The translations under genes and the position numbers were made by a program. Below are positions 6,962 through 14,306 of a stretch of 15,250 nucleotides of DNA, one piece after another. Under the pieces are notes generated by a model. It was not told where the DNA came from. It ran no database searches and saw only the letters and a program-made list of their open reading frames with translations. The stretch covers positions 7,903 through 23,152 of the forward strand of contig PLCG01000035.1 in NCBI GenBank assembly GCA_003135575.1, written 5' to 3'. This DNA comes from Nitrososphaerota archaeon. Its GTDB lineage: Archaea > Thermoproteota > Nitrososphaeria > Nitrososphaerales > Gagatemarchaeaceae. Position 1 is the stretch's first letter; every line of letters starts with the position of its first letter.

Positions 6962-7804
6962 TCAGCCATCCAAGCTCTGCAGCGTCGACATCAGCGTGTT
7001 CATGTAGCTGGGGAGCCCGGCCGTGTACGGGTCAGGCCAGACCCCATCTGTGATGTAGAGATAGCCCAGGTATTGAGAGGCGCCTCGAACCCAAGCCGTG
7101 TCCAGGCTACCGACTGCGTAGGCCGTGATTATCCAGCTGCTCTTGGGGTAGGCTGCATGCCATCCGGCGATGTACGAGAGGCTCGGGACGCCGGGGCTCT
7201 CGTAAATCACGTTCGCGTCGACGACCCCGACGAAGTTCTGAGGAACCTCAGTCCCCGGGTTCCCTATGGTCATGGTCATCCCGATGGACTTGTCGAAGTT
7301 CGTGATCGAAGCATAGTAGCCCGCCTGGCTCTCGGAGTTATTCATCTGGTCAAGAACGGTCCCGTTGACATGGTACCAGTACCTGTAGTTGCTTATCGTT
7401 GCCTCGACTGATGCAAGGCTCACGTGGGCGTAGTGTGTCGTGACGTAGCCCAAGACCGGTATCCCGGCGTTCTGCATGCTTTGGATCCCGACTTCGAAGT
7501 TGGGGTCGCGGAATTGCCCCGGACCAAGAATCGGGTCCACCACCGCGACCACGGGCACGTTCGGATACAGCTGGTGCCACTTGATCAGCTGTGACCATGA
7601 AGGACCGTGGTATGAGAAGAGAGGGACCATGATTCCTGTCGGGGTGGTCGTCGGGGCAGCGTGGGCTGGAGCGAGAATCGGGAGGAAGGCGGACATTAGG
7701 ATGACCGAGGCGAGCAGCGAGGAATAGAGGGCTCGAGCTGCTTGTGGGTATCGCTCTCCGCCATCGTGCGAGCTACCAATACGAAAGAGCAGCAAATTGT
7801 CCAT
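6962..7804 (-). CDS. Secreted Spherulin-4 family protein without stalk, Glu-to-Gln at the acidic pair
   Basis: A 280-residue paralogue of the protein at 4373-5749. Residues 25-49 are a signal peptide core with an AHAA cleavage site (48-50), after a longer than usual N-terminal part. The Spherulin-4 domain covers 56-275: GIMVPLFSYHG (57-67), VVAVVDP (85-91), VLGYV (117-121), GNPGT (181-185), IYESPG (200-205) and GYLYITD (247-253). The pair that is Asp-Glu in the other copy reads Asp152-Gln153 here (codon CAG at 7346-7348), while Glu202 is kept. There is no Thr-rich stalk and no C-terminal anchor, so it is likely released or bound to the polymer. It may be a low-activity enzyme or a binding protein. 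Only a weak TATA-like CTTATGA (7823-7829) lies before the ATG. Confidence 0.83.
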   Translation of the reverse strand: MDNLLLFRIGSSHDGGERYPQAARALYSSLLASVILMSAFLPILAPAHAAPTTTPTGIMVPLFSYHGPSWSQLIKWHQLYPNVPVVAVVDPILGPGQFRDPNFEVGIQSMQNAGIPVLGYVTTHYAHVSLASVEATISNYRYWYHVNGTVLDQMNNSESQAGYYASITNFDKSIGMTMTIGNPGTEVPQNFVGVVDANVIYESPGVPSLSYIAGWHAAYPKSSWIITAYAVGSLDTAWVRGASQYLGYLYITDGVWPDPYTAGLPSYMNTLMSTLQSLDG

Positions 7805-7855
7805 CTGTTGGATGACTTGTTGTCATAAGTGAATTCGGAAACAAAACCCAATAGG

Positions 7856-7871
7856 AATCCTCTCGAGGATT
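7856..7871. repeat. Perfect inverted repeat in the divergent promoter region
   Basis: AATCCTC and GAGGATT (7856-7862 and 7865-7871) around a 2-base spacer, midway between the divergent starts of the second Spherulin-4 gene (7804) and the beta-propeller gene (7941). It could be an operator for both genes. Confidence 0.4.
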
Positions 7872-7897
7872 GTTAGTGAGCTCGGAATAGTGCAATT

Positions 7898-7921
7898 CTC
7901 AGGATTCATTAGTAATCTGAG
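7898..7921. repeat. Inverted repeat with one bulged base ahead of the beta-propeller gene
   Basis: CTCAGgATT (7898-7906) pairs with AATCTGAG (7914-7921) if one G is bulged out. It lies 20-43 bases before the TTG start and overlaps the place expected for the TATA box. Confidence 0.3.
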
Positions 7922-7940
7922 GTCACTATGATGACTCTGA

Positions 7941-9533
7941 TTGAATCGTAGGTTCTCATCTATCGGTCTCCTGATGCTCGTCGCTTCCATCGCAACAATT
8001 ACCCCTATGGTCGCCAGCGCAGGGGCAACAAGCGCAGCTCCGATTGGGCCGGTCTCGACCCTCAGCGTCGTTTCTTTCCCGATTTCACTGGGATACAACC
8101 CATCGAACGGATACGTCTACGCCGGGGGCTTCAACGGGTCGGTCTCGGTTATTTCAGGCACCAAGGTGATAGGCAGCATACCGTCAAGCAAAATCGGCTA
8201 CACCGCCCAGGCGTTCGCATACAGCCCGTCCAACCAGGCTGAGTACGTGGCCGGGGGAGACCGCGTCTCTCAGATTTCAGGTCTAAACACAGCCTCGATC
8301 ACACCCAATGGTGGATTGAGCCCGCAGACCCTGATGTATGACCCATTGCACGGCTACGTGTATGTCGCGAATCTCTGGTCGATATACGTTATCGCGAGCA
8401 ACAATAGCCTGAAGGCCTATGTCCCGGTCGACCCGCGACCAGGCGGGTTTGCCTATGACACCCTCGACAATTACACATACGCAACTTACGTGATCCAGAG
8501 CAGCGCCGGCGTGGAGACTGGAACCCACGTCTACATCTTCTCCGGAGTCAACCAGGTCTCTAACGTGACCCTCGGAGGCGGCATGGGCGGTTTCGTCGCG
8601 CCCGTTTATGATGCTTGTCATGATTACGTCTACGTCGCGAACACCTCGATGGGATCGGTCTCGGTGATCTGGGCTGATACGGTCGTCGGCCAGGTCGCCG
8701 TGGGTCAGGAGCCCGCGTCCTTGGCGTATGACGCCGCAAATGGATACGTCTACGTAGCGAACTACGACGCGGGGACCGTGTCCGTGCTCTCCGGCACTCA
8801 GGCAGTGGGCACCATAGCGGTCGGGCGCTCGCCAACCGCGGTCGCATACAACCCGTATGACGGAAACGTGTACGTGGCGAACGAGAATTCGGGGACCGTC
8901 TCGGTCATCTCAGGGACGACGCTCGCTGCGACCATCGCCGTCGGGAAGAACCCGGTGGCTTTGGTCTATGACGCTTCGAACAACGACATCTACGTGGCGA
9001 ACAACGGCGGCGGGTCAGTCTCGGTCATACCGCCCATGGGTGCGGCTGGTGCAGGCGTCAAGGGATGCTCGCCACAGCCTGCGGGATTGATCACGACCAC
9101 CACCGCGACCAGCACCGTCACTACCACTGCGACCTCGACGGTGACCAACACCGCTACAGTCACCACTACGCACGTGAACACCACCACCGCTACCGTAACC
9201 ATTTCGGTCTCGGCTGTCTCACCGGTTTCCAGCACTTCACAAGGCTCGAATGCCCCTGTGACCAGCACGACGACAGTCTATCTCACTTCGACGCTCGCTT
9301 CGACACAAGGGCAGCCGGGTCCTGTCCCTAACTCCGGTGGGGCGATCACGTCACAAACCAATACGAACGCTACCACGACTTCACCCGGCAATCCCGCCAC
9401 AACCTCGAGCTTTCCCCTCTCGGCTCTCATCGTCATCCCCATAGCCATCGTGGCTTTCCTGGGCGGCCTTATTGTAAGCAGGAGGCGGGGACGTAGGGGG
9501 TCTGGCAGCTCCGACTGGGATGTGCCGATATGA
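7941..9533 (+). CDS. YVTN beta-propeller surface protein with Thr-rich stalk and C-terminal membrane anchor
   Basis: A 530-residue exported protein. Residues 1-32 are a signal peptide with RR at 3-4. Residues 48-365 hold eight YVTN-type repeats starting near 50, 92, 130, 170, 221, 261, 301 and 341; the last four are the most regular, with YVYVAN then (T/S)VSV(I/L)SG and a TIAVG turn. They probably fold into a beta-propeller outside the cell. A Thr/Ser-rich stalk (385-490) follows, then one membrane helix (492-513) and a basic RRRGRR inside. The start is TTG, directly after an in-frame TGA; the next in-frame ATG is codon 12 and would shorten the signal peptide. An ATG-ATG mini-frame of seven codons (7928-7951) overlaps the start. 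Such propellers occur in many copies in Thaumarchaeota. The partner or ligand is unknown. Confidence 0.85.
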   Translation: MNRRFSSIGLLMLVASIATITPMVASAGATSAAPIGPVSTLSVVSFPISLGYNPSNGYVYAGGFNGSVSVISGTKVIGSIPSSKIGYTAQAFAYSPSNQAEYVAGGDRVSQISGLNTASITPNGGLSPQTLMYDPLHGYVYVANLWSIYVIASNNSLKAYVPVDPRPGGFAYDTLDNYTYATYVIQSSAGVETGTHVYIFSGVNQVSNVTLGGGMGGFVAPVYDACHDYVYVANTSMGSVSVIWADTVVGQVAVGQEPASLAYDAANGYVYVANYDAGTVSVLSGTQAVGTIAVGRSPTAVAYNPYDGNVYVANENSGTVSVISGTTLAATIAVGKNPVALVYDASNNDIYVANNGGGSVSVIPPMGAAGAGVKGCSPQPAGLITTTTATSTVTTTATSTVTNTATVTTTHVNTTTATVTISVSAVSPVSSTSQGSNAPVTSTTTVYLTSTLASTQGQPGPVPNSGGAITSQTNTNATTTSPGNPATTSSFPLSALIVIPIAIVAFLGGLIVSRRRGRRGSGSSDWDVPI

Positions 9534-9823
9534 CGCGAAAAGACATTGAGGACAGGGCCAAAGATGCCCTAGAAAGTGGCATGGCACTTGTAGTGTCGAT
9601 CACAAAGGCCGCGAACGAGGAGCTGGCGAAGAGGGCGCCGAAGATTGCAAGTTCGCTCGACAAGCCGCTCAATGACGCAGCCAAGACGTTCACGGACACC
9701 ATGGCTACCATCGACAAGAGGACGAAGGAAGACCGGGTGTCCCTGCTGCGCGCCTACAGGACCTTTCTCGAGAGCCAGCGGGACTACGTCGAGAAGAAGC
9801 TAAGGCACCTCGAAGGCAAGTAG
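9530..9823 (+). CDS. Small charged helical (coiled-coil) protein of unknown function
   Basis: A 97-residue hydrophilic protein with no signal peptide or membrane segment. It is rich in Lys, Glu, Asp and Ala, with helical heptad-like patterns at 3-35 and 55-95 and no Cys. I do not recognise the family. Its ATG overlaps the stop of the beta-propeller gene in an ATGA, so translation is coupled and the two probably work together, for example at the cytoplasmic side of the anchor. A GCCCA-TTT-TGGGC hairpin starts at its stop codon. Confidence 0.75.
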   Translation: MTRKDIEDRAKDALESGMALVVSITKAANEELAKRAPKIASSLDKPLNDAAKTFTDTMATIDKRTKEDRVSLLRAYRTFLESQRDYVEKKLRHLEGK

Positions 9824-9838
9824 CCCATTTTGGGCTTT
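9823..9838 (+). terminator. Short hairpin plus TTT after the coiled-coil gene
   Basis: GCCCA (9823-9827) and TGGGC (9831-9835) around TTT, followed by TTT. It is a small stem that begins in the stop codon and ends at the next start codon, so it may only weaken read-through. Confidence 0.3.
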
Positions 9839-10086
9839 ATGATGAAGGAAAACCGACAGAAGCTTGGAATATTCTTAATCCTAATCGGCGTTTTAGTCGG
9901 AATGCTGGTCAGATCGCATTCCCGAACTCGACCGAGACCAGATGCGGTCTCGGTGCTTGCATTACCAGTACCACTTCGTCTGCGGGCAACTACGTTTCAG
10001 GGCTAGTCGCCGGCGTAATCCTGGTTTTGGGAGTCGTTCTGGCCTATGCGGCTGCCCGACCAAGGTTCAAGGCAATGTTTCCTTGA
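9839..10086 (+). pseudogene. Small two-helix membrane protein, frameshifted
   Basis: The frame from ATG-ATG at 9839 gives a basic start and a membrane helix (LGIFLILIGVLVGML), then turns into Arg/Pro-rich sequence and stops at 10010. The frame offset by two, from about 9916, gives a plausible continuation: a loop with an NST sequon and two Cys spaced CGLGAC, then a second helix (VAGVILVLGVVLAYAA) and a basic end with TGA at 10084-10086. Joining the frames near 9914-9916 by one added base gives about 82 residues with two membrane helices and a short outside loop, a common archaeal small-protein plan. A one-base deletion in the genome, a sequencing error or recoding could explain it. It is the third gene of the beta-propeller unit and fills most of the 353 bases between 9823 and 10177. 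Confidence 0.55.
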
Positions 10087-10122
10087 GTTCGCCTGCTATT
10101 TGATGATTCACGCAAAGCCGGC

Positions 10123-10180
10123 CTAAGTCTTTCCGTTCAAGTCCTTACAGGTGAAATCCCAACATGGTCGCCGGACTTAG
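10123..10180. repeat. Inverted repeat around the 3' end of the PelG-like gene
   Basis: CTAAGTC (10123-10129) and GACTTAG (10174-10180) are complementary over 7 bases, 44 bases apart, with a further AAGTCC (10139-10144) that can pair with GGACTT (10173-10178). They surround the stop codon of the minus-strand transporter gene and could fold at its transcript end. Confidence 0.3.
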
Positions 10181-11829
10181 ACGTAGCGGGCGAAGAATAT
10201 GCTGGCGGCCCGGCCTAGGTTTGAGAGCACGTAGACCGTCGAGACGCACGCGACCGTGGCCGCGGCGGCAATGTAGGCGAGCTCCAGGTTCTGGAAGCCC
10301 GTAGGGGCCAGCAGCGCCCCACCGATGAGCACCACGAGCGCGCCCACCATCGCGATCATCGCCAGACCGGTCATCTTGTTCATGAATTGCATGAAGAGGC
10401 TGTTTGCGAAGAAGACCACGAGGAGCACGTTCGCGACCGAGGCGATGTGCAGGATCTGCAGGGTCGTGGGCGTCACCGAGGCCGCAGGGAGTAGCACGGG
10501 GGCCAGGAAGGTCAGAGCGACGGCCGTGATTGTGGACGAGACGAGCGAGGCCGCCATGACCGTCCAGTATCGCCTGACCAGGAACTGCTTGATCCTGCCA
10601 GCCTCGAGGACAGTGGACTCGAGAGTCACGTTTGTCACTTGGGCGAAGACGGAACTCATCAGAGCATACTGGATGATGAGCGCTGGGAAGATTATCAGCA
10701 GCGCTGGGTCTGCCCCGGAATGGTAGGCCGAGTTGAAGACGAAGGGGAGGCTTACCCCGTTGGCAGTCTTTATCGGGTTGAAGAACCACGAGAGGATCCT
10801 GTCCCCGAATATCAGGGCAAAGAAGAAAGTCCCGAACAGGTAGTTGGGGATCGTCTCCCAGAACTGCACGGAGAATCTCGACTTTATCGTGCTCTTGTTG
10901 ATGGTGACCCGCCGGAAGAAGTGGGGGATCGCGCCCTTCATCTCGAAGGACTTGCCCCTCAAGACCTGGAACTGGTCGTATAGCGCGAAGGATGAAAGTA
11001 TTACCACCGCTGCGACCAGCGCGTAGAGGTAGCGGTCGACCGCGTTGGGTATGATGTCCCCCATCCCGAAGTAGACTAGGAGCAAGGCGGAGAAGGCGAG
11101 CGTGAAGGAGACCAACAGGTGCGCGATCTTTCTGAGCGCGTAGATGATGGCGTAGATGACCCTGTGCAGGGAGACCAGCACGAGGCTCGTCGCTGCAATC
11201 TCGAAGAGGTCAATTGGGAAGTTGGTCAGCGACGCGACCGCGTAGAGGCCCCCGACCGTCACGGCGACGACACCCCCTACGACGAGATATGTCCTCTTCA
11301 GGACCCTTTTCGCCTCCGCCAGGTTGCCCTGGTCGTGATAGAAGGAGAAGAGCCTGTTGAAGCTCTGAAGCGGCCCCTCCGTGATGAACATCCCCGTGAA
11401 GAGACCTGCCAGGAAGACGGTGGTGATCTTCAGCGGAAGGAGGAGAGACAGCCAAAGCGACACGCCGGCGATGAATAGAAGGAGGAGGGAGCCGAGCCAT
11501 CCGAAGGAAAGAGCGAACCCTTCGGCCAGCCTCCTGGTTATTGCTGGCACCTTGATGTATGCGTCCAGCGACTTGGCCTTGTTCTCTGGACCGACTTCTA
11601 GGATGTCGAGGAACTCGTAGATCTCTCGCGACAGGCCCATGAGGTCCTCGAACCCGTTGCGAAGGGCGTCCTGCTTGGTGTAGCCGAGTATCTCGAGGAA
11701 GACCATGACGTCGGCGACGTTGTTGACCTTTGGCTGCAGCTCGGCGACCGACCTAGCCGCCTTCATCAAGAAGGCTCGTGAATCCGCTGCTCCTGCTGCC
11801 ACGCCAGCAGGGGACTGCTCCCATGCCAT
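10177..11829 (-). CDS. PelG-like polysaccharide transporter (MOP/MATE-type), with extra N-terminal domain
   Basis: A 550-residue membrane protein with about 12 helices, near residues 104-124, 135-150, 181-201, 209-231, 236-256, 267-284, 331-350, 376-398, 421-446, 457-481, 490-509 and 518-537. This is the plan of PelG, the transporter that moves Pel polysaccharide with PelF. A charged loop after helix 8 and the helix 9 start (GRIKQFLVRRYW, 411-422) resemble the position of the conserved loop in PelG. Residues 1-103 are a soluble helical domain; bacterial PelG is about 100 residues shorter. It is the last gene of the operon, 6 bases after the epimerase gene, with no clear ribosome-binding site. 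An oligosaccharide flippase is the alternative; the PelF-like neighbour favours PelG. Confidence 0.7.
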   Translation of the reverse strand: MAWEQSPAGVAAGAADSRAFLMKAARSVAELQPKVNNVADVMVFLEILGYTKQDALRNGFEDLMGLSREIYEFLDILEVGPENKAKSLDAYIKVPAITRRLAEGFALSFGWLGSLLLLFIAGVSLWLSLLLPLKITTVFLAGLFTGMFITEGPLQSFNRLFSFYHDQGNLAEAKRVLKRTYLVVGGVVAVTVGGLYAVASLTNFPIDLFEIAATSLVLVSLHRVIYAIIYALRKIAHLLVSFTLAFSALLLVYFGMGDIIPNAVDRYLYALVAAVVILSSFALYDQFQVLRGKSFEMKGAIPHFFRRVTINKSTIKSRFSVQFWETIPNYLFGTFFFALIFGDRILSWFFNPIKTANGVSLPFVFNSAYHSGADPALLIIFPALIIQYALMSSVFAQVTNVTLESTVLEAGRIKQFLVRRYWTVMAASLVSSTITAVALTFLAPVLLPAASVTPTTLQILHIASVANVLLVVFFANSLFMQFMNKMTGLAMIAMVGALVVLIGGALLAPTGFQNLELAYIAAAATVACVSTVYVLSNLGRAASIFFARYV

Positions 11830-11835
11830 AAGAGA

Positions 11836-12819
11836 CTACCGTCGTTGGCCTTGTTGGACCTGAATCTCTAGGCGGGCAGCGGCGTGATGCAGAAGCTCCT
11901 GGAGGCCTTGCTCTACTGTGACCGTCCTCCTGTATCGCAGCGTCCTCTCAATCTTCTCGATCGAGGCCATCCCGAAGCGCACATCCCCGGGCCTTGCAGG
12001 CGCGAACTTGTGCTGGACGTCTCTCATGTCGGCCATCGCCTTAAGCGCGTCGAGAAGCTGTAGGATGCTCGTCGACTGGCCCGAGGCCACGTTGAAGACG
12101 TCGCCGACCGCGGCGTCCTCATCCATCGCGAGCATGTTCGCCTGCACTATGTCCTTCACGTTGACAAAGTCGCGGACCTGCCTCCCGTCTCCGTATACCG
12201 TGACCGGTTGCCGGTTCAGCATCGCGTTGACGAAGAGAGTTATCACTCCGCTGTAGTCGCTCTGCGCCTGCCTCGGCCCGAAGACGTTGAAGTATCTCAG
12301 CATCACTGGTTCAAGGCCGTACGTCTTCTGGTAGGCGTGCAGGTAGTTCTCCACGGACATCTTCGATGCGCCGTAGGGGGACGACGGGTAGCAGAGGAGG
12401 TCCTCTCTGGCCTTCACGTCGCCTATCGCCCCGTAGACCGCGGCTGTGGATGCGAAGACGAACCTCTTGATCTTCTTGGCGAGGGCGAAGTTCATGATCT
12501 CGAGCGTCATGTTCACGTTCACGTCGTGGACGACCATGGGTTCCCTGACGGACCTAAGGACGTTCGCGATCGCGGCCTCGTGGAAGATTGTGTCTATCCC
12601 TTCTACATCGGCGAGGAGCCTGTCTATCCTTCTCCCGTCCCCAATCTTGACATGAAGCAGGTCGTTGCCATCGTGCTGGCTGAGGTTCTCGATCCTCCCC
12701 GTGCTCAGGTCGTCTACGACGTAGGTCTCTATCTTCCTCCGGATGAGCTCGTCCACTATGTGGCTCCCGATGAAGCCTGCTCCGCCCGTCACCACTGCCC
12801 GTCGTGTTCGTGCGTTCAT
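11836..12819 (-). CDS. UDP-glucose/UDP-GlcNAc 4-epimerase (GalE-like, extended SDR)
   Basis: A 327-residue extended short-chain dehydrogenase that swaps the C4 hydroxyl of UDP-sugars using bound NAD. The NAD-binding GGAGFIG is at 12-18, the catalytic Ser/Thr at 124-125 (FASTAAVYG) and YGASK holds Tyr149 and Lys153. A PRQ...YSGVI block (182-193) is typical of nucleotide-sugar epimerases. The position of E. coli GalE Tyr299, which blocks N-acetyl sugars, aligns with Gly283 here (GDVRFGMAS), so UDP-GlcNAc/UDP-GalNAc should fit. Its ATG overlaps the stop of the glycosyltransferase gene (ATGA), and the transporter gene follows after 6 bases. In Bacillus Pel operons and Aspergillus GAG clusters a 4-epimerase also stands beside the synthase. 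A dehydratase or 5-epimerase is less likely. Confidence 0.86.
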   Translation of the reverse strand: MNARTRRAVVTGGAGFIGSHIVDELIRRKIETYVVDDLSTGRIENLSQHDGNDLLHVKIGDGRRIDRLLADVEGIDTIFHEAAIANVLRSVREPMVVHDVNVNMTLEIMNFALAKKIKRFVFASTAAVYGAIGDVKAREDLLCYPSSPYGASKMSVENYLHAYQKTYGLEPVMLRYFNVFGPRQAQSDYSGVITLFVNAMLNRQPVTVYGDGRQVRDFVNVKDIVQANMLAMDEDAAVGDVFNVASGQSTSILQLLDALKAMADMRDVQHKFAPARPGDVRFGMASIEKIERTLRYRRTVTVEQGLQELLHHAAARLEIQVQQGQRR

Positions 12820-14306
12820 CGGGCGATCACCAACCGCTCGTCGCGCCTTGAGGTCGGCGCCGTAGGTGGGTTCAGCAGCTCCTCGTAGAGGAGCCGGTAC
12901 TGGCCTGCAGTGACGGACAGCTCGAACTTTTCCCTGGCCTTCTTCAGGGCGGCCTCGCCGAGCCGGGCCCTCAACTGCTTGTCCTTCAAGAGCTTCACTA
13001 TGGCCCGCGCCAGTTCTCCCTCGTTCCTGCTTCGGACGAGGATGCCGACACCCTCGAGAGCTTCTCTGGTGCCTCCCACGTCGGTCGCGACGACCGGCTT
13101 GCCGCAGGCCATGGCCTCGATGGCCGCGAACGGGAACGCCTCTGTTACGCTGCTCATCACGACTACGTCGCCGAGATTATACGCCTTCTCGGGCTCGGTG
13201 GTCTTCCCCATGAACCTCACATTGCCCTCGAGCTTGAGCCTCTTCACCGTCTCCAGACATTGTCTCGAATAGTCCAAGTCCGTCGCTTCGCCGTAGATGA
13301 GGCACATGACGTCAGGGATCTCGTCCCTGACCGCCTTCATCGCGGTGATTAGCGAGACTATGTCCTTGAAGATCTCGATTCTTCCGACTGAGACCACGAC
13401 AGGGCGATCCGTCTTCCGCTGGACCGGCATGGGCGTGAACTTCTTTGTGTCAATCCCGTTGTAGATGACTCGAATCTTGTCTAGGGGGAGGCCGAGGTTG
13501 CGCTCCCACTCGGTGTTGGCGCTGCACACCGGTGCGACGATGTCGGCCACGGAGTAGACTGTCTTCACGATATTGGCGGCCATGACCTTCATGAGCACCT
13601 TCGACGCCTCGTCGTAGGTGTAAGCGTTGTAATACAACAGGAGTTCCCGAAACGCCACCCCGTGCTCGGTCATTATGACCGGGCAGCCGAACTCAGCCTT
13701 TGCGATGACCGCCAGCAGGGAGGGCGTCCAAGCGAGTGCGCAGTGGACCAGGTCGACCTTTGGCAGCTCGACCGTCAGCGTCTGCATGGTCCTCTGGAGC
13801 GCCTGGAATGCGCGCAGCGCCTCGTTGAGGCTCATCTCTCGATAGAGCTGGTCCTGCTTGAGCAGCTGCAGGAAGGCCTCCCACACGGCCGGGTTCTCGA
13901 CGCATTTCTTGTAGTCGAACTTCTTGAAGAACGCGTGCAGGTCGAGGATCGACGCGGCGACCTTCGAGGTGTCGCACTCTGCCGAGATTATCTGGGAGAC
14001 GAAGGATAGGAACGCCGGGATGAAGTAGTTGTCGACCGTCTTCTGGGAGGTCGCGAAGACCTTCCCCAGGAAGGGCTTGTCCGAGAACTCCTCGAACCGC
14101 ATGGCGCCGAAGAGCGGGAAGGCGGTGACTCCCTTGATGTTCTTTGGGACTTTGTAGACGCCGTTCGTGTTGGAGTTTGAGAGCTGGTTGTAGACGAGGA
14201 ACTCGTAGTCGGAGAGCTCCTCGACGAGCGCGTTCTCCCTCGTGTAGACTCCGCCGTGGGCGATGTTCGGATAGTTGTCCCAGTTAACTAGCAATACTCG
14301 TTTCAA
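12816..14306 (-). CDS. PelF-like glycosyltransferase (GT4)
   Basis: A 496-residue GT-B glycosyltransferase, close to the usual size of PelF (about 500). The N-terminal half has HGGVYTREN (17-25) in place of the PelF RGGVSSWV type start, a long insertion (65-185), VHCALAWTPSL (187-197) and TEHGVAFRE (213-221), a PelF hallmark. The C-terminal half has IYNGIDTKKF (281-290), SVGRIEIFKD (306-315) and the EX7E pair Glu389 and Glu397, then EAMACGKPVVATDVGG. PelF takes UDP-GlcNAc/UDP-GalNAc to build Pel on the cytoplasmic side with PelG. It overlaps the helical gene upstream by 23 bases and the epimerase gene downstream by 4. No signal peptide. It could use another UDP-sugar; the family assignment is firmer than the substrate. 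Confidence 0.78.
   Translation of the reverse strand: MKRVLLVNWDNYPNIAHGGVYTRENALVEELSDYEFLVYNQLSNSNTNGVYKVPKNIKGVTAFPLFGAMRFEEFSDKPFLGKVFATSQKTVDNYFIPAFLSFVSQIISAECDTSKVAASILDLHAFFKKFDYKKCVENPAVWEAFLQLLKQDQLYREMSLNEALRAFQALQRTMQTLTVELPKVDLVHCALAWTPSLLAVIAKAEFGCPVIMTEHGVAFRELLLYYNAYTYDEASKVLMKVMAANIVKTVYSVADIVAPVCSANTEWERNLGLPLDKIRVIYNGIDTKKFTPMPVQRKTDRPVVVSVGRIEIFKDIVSLITAMKAVRDEIPDVMCLIYGEATDLDYSRQCLETVKRLKLEGNVRFMGKTTEPEKAYNLGDVVVMSSVTEAFPFAAIEAMACGKPVVATDVGGTREALEGVGILVRSRNEGELARAIVKLLKDKQLRARLGEAALKKAREKFELSVTAGQYRLLYEELLNPPTAPTSRRDERLVIAR

Noticed and set aside
7928..7940. ATGATGA and CTGA resembling C and D boxes of a guide RNA
   Set aside because: The boxes are only 2 bases apart and no D' / C' pair with proper spacing follows.
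10145..10789. 214-codon minus-strand frame
   Set aside because: Shadow of the PelG-like gene in another frame, with Arg/His/Pro-rich composition and no membrane segments.
12208..12888. 226-codon plus-strand frame
   Set aside because: Antisense to the epimerase gene; produced by the codon bias of that gene.
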